Shown here in pieces: positions 1-4,823 of a DNA stretch of 5,628 bases. Under the pieces are notes generated by a model. That model was not told the origin of the DNA, ran no database searches, and saw only the letters and a program-made list of their open reading frames with translations. Positions within the stretch are counted from its first letter, which is position 1; each line of letters starts with the position of its first letter. The translations under genes were made by a program, and so were the position numbers. Origin of the DNA: Acidimicrobiia bacterium (GTDB lineage: Bacteria > Actinomycetota > Acidimicrobiia > Acidimicrobiales > JACDCH01); NCBI GenBank assembly GCA_013694495.1, contig JACDCH010000286.1, forward strand, positions 1 through 5,628, given 5' to 3'.

Positions 1-1173
1 AGCCGGTTCGTGGCCACCGCCAAGAAGCGGGCCGAGGACAGCGCCGGCCGGCGCATCTACGCCACGTTCGGCTCGCGCCCTGGCGGCGGGGCCGTGCGCC
101 GCCTGCTGCATCCCTTCCCGCGCTGCACCGCCAACGCCGGCGTCGTGCACCACGACGGCCGGCTCCTGGCGCTGTGGAGCGGCGCCCGCCCGTACGCCTT
201 GGACGCCGAGACGCTGGCGACGATCGGTCCGGAGTCCTTCGGCGGGCGGCTCCGCCCCTGGCACCCGTTCTCGGCCGCGCCCGTGCGCGACCCCGCCACC
301 GGCGACCTCTGGAACGTCGGCGTCCGCCCTGGGCTCCCCGCGGTCGCCCGCCTCTACCGCTGCCCGGCGGGGGCCAAGGCCGAGGTCGTGGCGCGGTTGG
401 CGGTGCCGTTCGCGCCGGCGTCGTTCGCCTTCGGCCTCACCGCCACGACCGCCGTCGTGGTCATCCCGCCGGCCGCGCTCCCTCGCTTCCCGGTGGCCCT
501 GGCGCTGGGCCGGGCCACCGCCCTCGACGTGCTCGAGTGGCGCCCCGACGAAGGCACGCTCGTGCTCCTCGTCGACCGGCGCACCGGCGCGGTGCGCGGG
601 CGGGCCCGCACCGACGCGTTCATGCCGACCTCGCTGGCGCAGGCCTACGACGACGGCGACGACGTGGTCGTCGACCTGTGCGCCTTCCCGGACGCCACGG
701 TCTTCGCCGCCACCCAGGAGTCGATGGACGGCGAGGCGGTCACGCAGACGTACCCCACGCTGCAGACCCTCCGGATCCGGCCGGACGGCAGCGTCGAACG
801 GACCCTGCGTCCGCCGCTCGACGGCGCGGCCGTCGTCGACCCCGCCGCCCCCGGCCCCGCGGCCCGCATCGCCGGCGTCACCGTCAACCCGGCCGGGGGC
901 TACTTCGGCCTACCGGCCGTCGTCGCCGCCGGCACCGCCAACGTCTCGTGGGCGCCGCCCGACCCGCACCTGTTCGCCGGCCCGCCAGTGCCGATCGCCC
1001 GTCCCGGCGGCGAGCCGTCGGCGTGGGTGCTCACCCTGGCCCTCAACAGCGCGCGGGCCCGCAGCGAGCTGCGCATCCTCGACGGCGACGACCTCCGGCG
1101 GCCGCCCGCTGCGGTGGTGGCCCTGCCCCACGTCGTGCCCTTCGGCGCCCGGGGCACGTGGGTGCCGGCGTGA
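1..1173 (+). CDS. Carotenoid cleavage oxygenase (RPE65/CCD) family protein, 5'-partial, probable pseudoenzyme lacking the iron-binding histidines
   Basis: The reading frame is open from base 1, and the residues before the GTG at 10 still match the family's N-terminal pattern (N-R-[FY]-V-x-T), so the true start is upstream and the GTG at 10 is internal. About 390 residues are visible; family members are usually 450-500. Numbering from that GTG, recognisable blocks are TANAGVVHHDGRLLALW (40-56), YALDAETLATIGPESFGGRL (62-81), DPATGDLWNVG (94-104), QAYDDGDDVVVDL (211-223) and the terminal ALPHVVPFGARGTWVP block. Family enzymes cleave carotenoid or stilbene double bonds using Fe(II) held by four histidines. 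Here the aligned positions read Ala90, Phe139, Ser208 and Arg381, while the surrounding motifs are kept, so iron-dependent catalysis is unlikely. The frame is intact with no internal stop, which argues against simple decay. The stop overlaps the next start by 4 bases (GTGA). The family call is firm; the function is unknown. Confidence 0.85.
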   Translation, partial: SRFVATAKKRAEDSAGRRIYATFGSRPGGGAVRRLLHPFPRCTANAGVVHHDGRLLALWSGARPYALDAETLATIGPESFGGRLRPWHPFSAAPVRDPATGDLWNVGVRPGLPAVARLYRCPAGAKAEVVARLAVPFAPASFAFGLTATTAVVVIPPAALPRFPVALALGRATALDVLEWRPDEGTLVLLVDRRTGAVRGRARTDAFMPTSLAQAYDDGDDVVVDLCAFPDATVFAATQESMDGEAVTQTYPTLQTLRIRPDGSVERTLRPPLDGAAVVDPAAPGPAARIAGVTVNPAGGYFGLPAVVAAGTANVSWAPPDPHLFAGPPVPIARPGGEPSAWVLTLALNSARARSELRILDGDDLRRPPAAVVALPHVVPFGARGTWVPA

Positions 1174-2201
1174 AGCTCGCCGTCAACGCCACCCGCTGGG
1201 GCCTCAACTTCGGGCCGTGGGGCTCGGGCGCGCGGCCCAACATCGAGGTCGTGCAGCGGGCCGAGGCACTCGGCTACGACTCGGTGTGGGTGGCCGAGGC
1301 GTACGGCAGCGACGCGATCGTGCCGCTCTCCTTCCTCGCCGCCCACACCAGCCGCATCAAGATCGGCACCGCGGTGCTGCAGATCGCGGCCCGGACGCCG
1401 GCCATGACGGCGATGACGGCGGCCACGCTCGACAACCTCTCCGGCGGGCGGCTGCTGCTCGGCCTCGGCGTGTCGGGCCCCCAGGTCGTGGAGGGGTGGC
1501 ACAACCAGGCCTTCGACGACCCGCTGGGCCGCACCCGCGAGTACGTCTCCTTGGTGCGCACGATCCTGGCCCGCCGCAGCCCCGTGGAGCACCACGGCCG
1601 CCACTACGACCTGCCCTACCAGGGTGAGGGGTCGACCGGCGAGGGCAAGGCCATGAAGCTGACGCTCCGGCTCCAGCGCCCCCGCATCCCGATCTACCTC
1701 GCCGCCATGGGCCCGAGGAACGTGCGCCAGACGCTCGAGATCGGCGACGGGTGGCTGCCCCTCTTCTTCCCGCCGAACTACCCGGACGCGCTCGGCGTCG
1801 ACCTGCGCACCGAGCCGCTCAAGCCCGGTTTCGAGATCGCGCCGTTCGTGCCGATCCTCGTCGACGACGACGTCACGCGCTGCCACAACGGCATGCGCCC
1901 CGTGCTCGCGTTCTGGATCGGCGCCATGGGCTCGCCCAAGAAGAACTTCTACGCCGACATGTTCGCCCGCTGCGGCCACGAGGGCGTCGCCGAACGCGTG
2001 CGGGCCGCGTGGTCCGAGGGCCGGCCCCGCGACGCGGCCAACCTCATCCCCGACGCCCTCATCGACGAGATCGCCCTGTGCGGGCCCAAGGCCCGGATCG
2101 CCGACCAGCTGGAGGCGTGGCGCAAGGCCCCGATCACGATGATGATCCTCGGCGGCGCCACCCCCGCCGCCCTCGAGCTGATGGCCGAGCTCCTCCTGTG
2201 A
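1170..2201 (+). CDS. LLM-class F420-dependent oxidoreductase
   Basis: A 343-residue luciferase-like monooxygenase fold (TIM barrel) protein. The GTG at 1170 overlaps the preceding stop as GTGA and places VKLAVNATRWGLNFG directly at the N-terminus, as expected for the first barrel strand. Recognisable blocks are RAEALGYDSVWVAEAYGSDA (30-49), RIKIGTAVLQIAARTPAMTA (62-81), LDNLSGGRLLLGLGVSGPQV (87-106) with EGWH (108-111), the RPRIPIYLAAMGPRNV stretch, and IGDGWLPLFF. The later stretch with AMGSPKKNFYADMFARCGHE resembles the TIGR03559-like actinobacterial subgroup. Members typically move hydride between coenzyme F420 and an organic substrate in the cytoplasm; the substrate cannot be read from sequence, and F420 rather than FMN is inferred from subgroup resemblance. 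The frame stays open far upstream of 1170, but that part is a shadow of the preceding gene. Its place in the operon suggests a tailoring reduction or oxidation of a product built on the downstream ACP. Confidence 0.9.
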   Translation: MKLAVNATRWGLNFGPWGSGARPNIEVVQRAEALGYDSVWVAEAYGSDAIVPLSFLAAHTSRIKIGTAVLQIAARTPAMTAMTAATLDNLSGGRLLLGLGVSGPQVVEGWHNQAFDDPLGRTREYVSLVRTILARRSPVEHHGRHYDLPYQGEGSTGEGKAMKLTLRLQRPRIPIYLAAMGPRNVRQTLEIGDGWLPLFFPPNYPDALGVDLRTEPLKPGFEIAPFVPILVDDDVTRCHNGMRPVLAFWIGAMGSPKKNFYADMFARCGHEGVAERVRAAWSEGRPRDAANLIPDALIDEIALCGPKARIADQLEAWRKAPITMMILGGATPAALELMAELLL

Positions 2202-2668
2202 TCGTCGGCGCGCCGGTGCTCGGCATCGACCTCGTGGAGCTGGCCCGCTTCCGAACCATCGAGGAGCGGGGCGAGGACGAGCCCTTCCGGGCCCGGGTGC
2301 TGACCGACGGGGAGCGGCGCTGGGTCGGCGGGCACGACGCGCCCGACGTGGCCACGGCCGTCTGCATCGCGGTCAAGGAAGCGTTCGTCAAGCTGCTCGG
2401 GGGGCGCCCGGAGGGCTTCGACTGGAAGGACGTCGAGGTGCACCCGCCCGCCGCGCTGCCGGCGGTCCCGGCCCGCCTCGATGCTGTCACCGCCGTCCTG
2501 GCAGGAGCCGGCGCGGAGGGCGTCGAATACGGGCCCTGCAGCATGAGCAGAGCCGCCGCCTCCCGCTTCGCCGCGCTCGTGCGGACGCCCGAGCGCCCGT
2601 CCGCCGCGCCGTGGGCGGCCTGGGGCCGGCTCGGACCCGACGTCGTGGCGGTGGCGACGTGGGCCTGA
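2198..2668 (+). CDS. acpS: Holo-ACP synthase-like 4'-phosphopantetheinyl transferase (AcpS type), divergent C-terminus
   Basis: A 156-residue protein starting at a GTG that overlaps the oxidoreductase stop as GTGA. AcpS transfers 4'-phosphopantetheine from CoA to the conserved serine of carrier proteins; the ACP at 4384-4668 is the obvious client. Visible signatures are VLGIDLVELARF (7-18), with the Mg-binding Asp11, a FRARVLTDGERRW block (30-42) matching the family's F-x-x-R-V-[FL]-T-x-x-E-R stretch, and IAVKEAFVKLLGG (57-69), with the KEAxxK motif at Lys60, Glu61 and Lys65. It is longer than E. coli AcpS (about 126 residues). The usual C-terminal S-[LI]-S-H-D strand is not recognisable; the region after about residue 95 is Ala/Pro-rich and ends in GRLGPDVVAVATWA. 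The N-terminal motifs make the family assignment solid, but trimer formation and activity are less certain. The last 10 bases overlap the acyltransferase gene in another frame. Confidence 0.85.
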   Translation: MIVGAPVLGIDLVELARFRTIEERGEDEPFRARVLTDGERRWVGGHDAPDVATAVCIAVKEAFVKLLGGRPEGFDWKDVEVHPPAALPAVPARLDAVTAVLAGAGAEGVEYGPCSMSRAAASRFAALVRTPERPSAAPWAAWGRLGPDVVAVATWA

Positions 2669-3600
2669 CCGCGTTCCTGTTCCCCGGTCAGGGGACGCAG
2701 CGGGTCGGCATGGGCCAGGCCGTGAGCCACCTCCACCCGGTGGCCCGGGCCACGTTCGAGCGGGCGTCGGACCGGCTCGGCTACGACATCAGCGCCCGGT
2801 GCGCGCTGGGGCCGGCCGAGGAGCTCACCCACACGCTGTTCGCCCAGCCGGCCGTGTTCACGTGCAGCGCCGCGTGGCTCGCCGTGTTGGCCGACCGGGG
2901 CCTCGAGCCCGACCTCGTCGCCGGCCACAGCGTCGGAGAGATCACGGCCCTGCACGCGGCCCGCGCGCTCGACTTCGACGAGGCGCTCGACGCCGTGCAC
3001 CACCGGGCCCAGCTGATGGCGGCCACGCCCGGCCACGGCACGATGGCTGCGGTGGTGGGGCTCGACGCCGACGTCGTCGACCGCCTGTGCGCCGAGGCGT
3101 CGGTCGCCGGGCCCGTGGTGGTCGCGGTGCACAACGCCCCCGCCAACGTGGTCGTGTCCGGCGCCCGCCCCGGCGTGGAGGCCGTGGTCGAGGCGGCGAA
3201 GGCGGCCGGCGCCGTCCGGGTCGTCCCGCTCGCCGTCAGCCACGCGTTCCACTCGCCGTTGATGGCCGAGGCCGTCGAAGCCTGGTCCGCCTACGTGGCC
3301 ACCCTGCCGCTCCGAACGCCGCGCTGCCCCGTCGCCCTCAACGTCACGGGGGCGCTGAGCGAGGACGTCGACGAGATCCGCCAGGCCGTCGTCGACCAGC
3401 TCACCGGCGCCGTCCGCTGGGCCGACTGCGTCGTCGCCCTCCGCGACGGCGGCGCCACGCTGGCCGTCGAGGTCGGCGACAGCAAGGCGCTCACCGGCTT
3501 CGTGCGCTCCGTCGACCGCGGCCTGCACACCGTGAGCCTCGCCGTCGCCGGCGGGCTCGACCAGATCGAAGCGGCCGTAGGAGGCACCCGTGCTGTTTGA
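2659..3600 (+). CDS. fabD: Malonyl-CoA:ACP acyltransferase, discrete AT with PKS-like motifs
   Basis: A 313-residue acyltransferase that loads malonyl (or a related extender) from CoA onto holo-ACP by a Ser-His ping-pong mechanism. Visible motifs are FLFPGQGTQRVGMG (6-19) with oxyanion-hole Gln11, GHSVGE (89-94) with nucleophile Ser91, HHRAQLM (114-120) with the carboxylate-binding Arg116, HNAPANVVVSG (158-168), HAFHSPLM (195-202) with catalytic His198, and AVRW near residue 254. HAFH is the combination typical of malonyl-specific PKS AT domains, whereas classic FabD usually has GPFH; GHSVGE likewise suits PKS ATs. Length matches a stand-alone FabD. The GTG at 2659 was chosen because it sits just before the first strand (VGLTAFLFPGQG); it overlaps the acpS end by 10 bases and has no good Shine-Dalgarno sequence, consistent with translational coupling. 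No linked KS domain is present. Malonyl specificity is inference from motifs. Confidence 0.93.
   Translation: MGLTAFLFPGQGTQRVGMGQAVSHLHPVARATFERASDRLGYDISARCALGPAEELTHTLFAQPAVFTCSAAWLAVLADRGLEPDLVAGHSVGEITALHAARALDFDEALDAVHHRAQLMAATPGHGTMAAVVGLDADVVDRLCAEASVAGPVVVAVHNAPANVVVSGARPGVEAVVEAAKAAGAVRVVPLAVSHAFHSPLMAEAVEAWSAYVATLPLRTPRCPVALNVTGALSEDVDEIRQAVVDQLTGAVRWADCVVALRDGGATLAVEVGDSKALTGFVRSVDRGLHTVSLAVAGGLDQIEAAVGGTRAV
3579..3584 (+). promoter_or_regulatory. Strong Shine-Dalgarno sequence for the FabG gene
   Basis: AGGAGG ends 5 bases before the GTG at 3590 and lies inside the last codons of the acyltransferase gene. It fixes the FabG start despite the 11-base overlap with the upstream coding region. 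It also means FabG need not depend only on coupling. Confidence 0.8.
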
Positions 3601-4339
3601 ACCGTCGACGTTGGCGCTGGTCACGGGCGCCTCGCGAGGGATCGGCCGGGCCTGTGCGATCGACCTCGCGGCCGAGGGCTGCGAGGTGCTCGTCGGCTTC
3701 AACTCGGGCGAGGACGCGGCCAAGGAGGTCGTGGCTGCGATCGAGGGCGCCGGCGGCCGGGCCCGGGCTGTGCAGGTCGACGTCGCCGACGAGCGCTCCG
3801 TGAAGTCGCTGTTCCGCGAGATCCGCAAGGAGCACGGCCGCCTCGACGTGTGCGTGAACAACGCCGGCATCGCCGAGGACGGGTTCCTGATGATGATGAG
3901 CTCGAGGAAGTTCACGAGCGTCGTCCAGACGAACCTGATGGGGACCTTCTACTGCTGCCGTGACGCGCTGAAGCTCATGGCCCACCAAGGGTCGGGCTCG
4001 ATCGTCAACATCTCCTCGGCGAGCGGCATCGCCGGGATGGAGGGCCAGGCCAACTACTCGGCGTCGAAGGGCGGCATCATCGCCTTCACGAAGTCGTTGG
4101 CCCGGGAGGCGGCCGGGCAGGGCGTGCGGGCCAACGTCGTGGCCCCCGGCTTCATCGAGACCGACATGACCCGCGCCGTGCCGCCCCACCTCATCGCCCT
4201 GTACACCTCGGTCGTGCCGCTGCGGCGGGTCGGCCAGCCCGAAGAGGTGGCCTACATGGTCAGCTTCCTCGCCTCGTCCAAGGCCAGCTACATGACCGGC
4301 AAGGTCGTCGTCATCGACGGCGGCCTCGTCATCGGCTGA
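3590..4339 (+). CDS. fabG: 3-oxoacyl-ACP reductase, FabG-type short-chain dehydrogenase
   Basis: A 249-residue classical SDR that reduces 3-ketoacyl-ACP to 3-hydroxyacyl-ACP with NAD(P)H in the cytoplasm. All family landmarks are intact: TGASRGIG cofactor loop (12-19), the VDV turn with Asp64, NNAG (90-93), and the full catalytic tetrad Asn115, Ser143, Tyr156 and Lys160 within NYSASKGG (155-162). APGFIETDMT follows, and the C-terminus has PLRRVGQPEEVA and a YMTGKVVVIDGG end. The DGFLMMMSSRKFTSVVQTNL stretch matches FabG better than generic SDRs. Start is GTG at 3590, set by an AGGAGG five bases upstream, and overlaps the acyltransferase stop by 11 bases. Its place between a malonyl-ACP loader and an ACP supports action on ACP-bound substrates rather than on free ketones. 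Without a ketosynthase in view, it cannot be said whether it serves chain elongation or a single reduction. Confidence 0.94.
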   Translation: MLFEPSTLALVTGASRGIGRACAIDLAAEGCEVLVGFNSGEDAAKEVVAAIEGAGGRARAVQVDVADERSVKSLFREIRKEHGRLDVCVNNAGIAEDGFLMMMSSRKFTSVVQTNLMGTFYCCRDALKLMAHQGSGSIVNISSASGIAGMEGQANYSASKGGIIAFTKSLAREAAGQGVRANVVAPGFIETDMTRAVPPHLIALYTSVVPLRRVGQPEEVAYMVSFLASSKASYMTGKVVVIDGGLVIG

Positions 4340-4383
4340 GCCCCTCACCTCACCGCCACCCCACCACCGCAGGAGGAACACCC
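4340..4383 (+). other. Short intergenic leader between fabG and the ACP gene, with Shine-Dalgarno
   Basis: A 44-base C-rich, purine-poor spacer, the first real gap in the gene chain. It holds AGGAGG at 4371-4376, 7 bases before the GTG at 4384, which is the most ideal ribosome binding site in the window and fits the need for more ACP than enzyme. The low-structure, C/A-rich stretch before it would leave the site accessible. I see no terminator or clear promoter. Confidence 0.7.
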
Positions 4384-4668
4384 GTGCCCACCCTCGACGA
4401 TCTCCGCGACCGGCTCGACCGCCGCCGCGAGCTGTCCGGCCAGCTGAAGCAGCTCGTGGTCGACCGGCTCGACCTGCCCGTCGATCCCGACTGGATCACC
4501 GACGACCAGGCGCTCTTCGGCCGCGGCCTCGAGCTCGACAGCGTGGACGCCCTCGAGCTCGTCGTCGGCCTCGAGTTCGAGTTCAACGTGTCGGTGACCG
4601 ACGACGACGTCGCCATCTTCGGCTCCATCGGCCGCCTCGCCGATCACGTCGAGGACGAGCTGGGTTGA
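4384..4668 (+). CDS. Acyl carrier protein (phosphopantetheine-binding)
   Basis: A 94-residue acidic four-helix carrier protein. The attachment motif LDSVDALELV (51-60) places the phosphopantetheine serine at Ser53 (codon at 4540). It is preceded by the usual D-x-x-L-F-G-x-G-L loop (DDQALFGRGLEL, 40-51) and followed by an acidic helix II/III region (LEFEFNVSVTDDDVAIFGSI) and a final helix ending VEDELG. DSVDALEL, with Val-Asp-Ala after the serine, is seen more in specialised ACPs (aryl polyene and other discrete type II systems) than in the housekeeping DSLDTVEL/DSLDVVEL pattern. The basic N-terminal helix (RDRLDRRRELSGQLKQLV) makes it slightly longer than a primary ACP (about 77-80 residues). 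It should be modified by the AcpS-like protein, loaded by the AT and reduced by FabG, all encoded upstream. GTG start is set by AGGAGG 7 bases upstream. Confidence 0.93.
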   Translation: MPTLDDLRDRLDRRRELSGQLKQLVVDRLDLPVDPDWITDDQALFGRGLELDSVDALELVVGLEFEFNVSVTDDDVAIFGSIGRLADHVEDELG

Positions 4669-4674
4669 GATGAA

Positions 4675-4716
4675 GGGTTCCCGACCGCCCCGGGAAGCCC
4701 CTCGACGCGAGAACCC
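4675..4716. repeat. Weak alternative inverted repeats downstream of the ACP gene
   Basis: TTCCCG (4678-4683) pairs with CGGGAA (4691-4696) across 7 bases. GGGTTC (4675-4680) could instead pair with GAACCC (4711-4716). The two pairings are mutually exclusive because they share bases. Neither is followed by a run of T, so an intrinsic terminator is not supported; at most this is an attenuating or mRNA-stabilising structure behind the ACP. Six-base repeats are easily found by chance in DNA this GC-rich. Confidence 0.25.
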
Positions 4717-4734
4717 GGAATCGAATGGAGACAC

Positions 4735-4742
4735 AGGAAGGA
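4735..4742 (+). promoter_or_regulatory. Possible Shine-Dalgarno upstream of the GTG at 4754
   Basis: AGGAAGGA lies 11 bases before the GTG at 4754, a rather long spacing. It is the only ribosome-binding-like sequence between the ACP and the GNAT gene. Its last four bases are in the left arm of the 11-base inverted repeat at 4739-4787, so it would be partly hidden if that hairpin forms. Confidence 0.45.
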
Positions 4743-4787
4743 CCTGCGGCCCCGTGACCGTCTCCCGCGAATCCGTCCGCAGGTCCT
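4739..4787 (+). repeat. Perfect 11-base inverted repeat with 27-base loop ahead of the GNAT gene
   Basis: AGGACCTGCGG at 4739-4749 is the exact reverse complement of CCGCAGGTCCT at 4777-4787. The predicted RNA stem is 11 perfect pairs, mostly G-C. The loop (4750-4776) contains the GTG at 4754, and the left arm overlaps the AGGAAGGA ribosome-binding candidate. There is no T-run after the right arm, so this is not a standard terminator. It could be a translational control hairpin or a DNA palindrome bound by a regulator. Confidence 0.65.
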
Positions 4788-4789
4788 GA
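4754..4789 (+). CDS. Short 11-codon ORF: leader peptide or displaced N-terminus of the GNAT protein
   Basis: GTG at 4754 opens an 11-codon frame (VTVSRESVRRS) closed by TGA at 4787. Ten of its eleven sense codons end in G or C, as in real genes here, whereas the same bases read in the downstream GNAT frame have many A/T third positions and meet a TGA at 4755. Immediately after the stop, codon-like composition resumes in the +1 frame (ETLLGSFARDVVVRAF). It therefore looks like the true N-terminus of the GNAT protein, displaced by one base: by a real frameshift mutation, a base error, or programmed +1 shifting. A regulatory leader peptide is the alternative. Confidence 0.4.
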   Translation: MTVSRESVRRS

Positions 4790-4823
4790 AACGCTGCTCG
4801 GCTCGTTCGCGCGCGACGTCGTC

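Noticed and set aside
174..1169. Upstream extension of the oxidoreductase frame and the other + strand Arg/Pro-rich frames (1217-1627, 2799-3803)
   Set aside because: These are out-of-frame readings of real genes, recognisable by extreme Arg/Pro content and lack of any domain; the oxidoreductase itself begins at 1170.
900..1979. Minus-strand open frame of 359 codons across the CCD-like and oxidoreductase genes
   Set aside because: It is antisense to two firm family matches, rich in Arg/Gly/Ala/His, and has no motif or ribosome-binding site.
2134..3915. Minus-strand open frame of 593 codons across acpS, fabD and fabG
   Set aside because: It mirrors three well-supported + strand genes. Such long antisense frames are expected at this GC content, and the translation is low-complexity with no recognisable domain.
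4669..4753. Intrinsic transcription terminator after the ACP gene
   Set aside because: The short inverted repeats there, and the longer one at 4739-4787, lack a following T-run.
4725..4757. ATG at 4725 as the GNAT start (METQEGPAAP)
   Set aside because: It is in the GNAT frame but hits TGA at 4755 after ten codons, and its codons do not show the third-position bias of genes here; stop readthrough is not supported.
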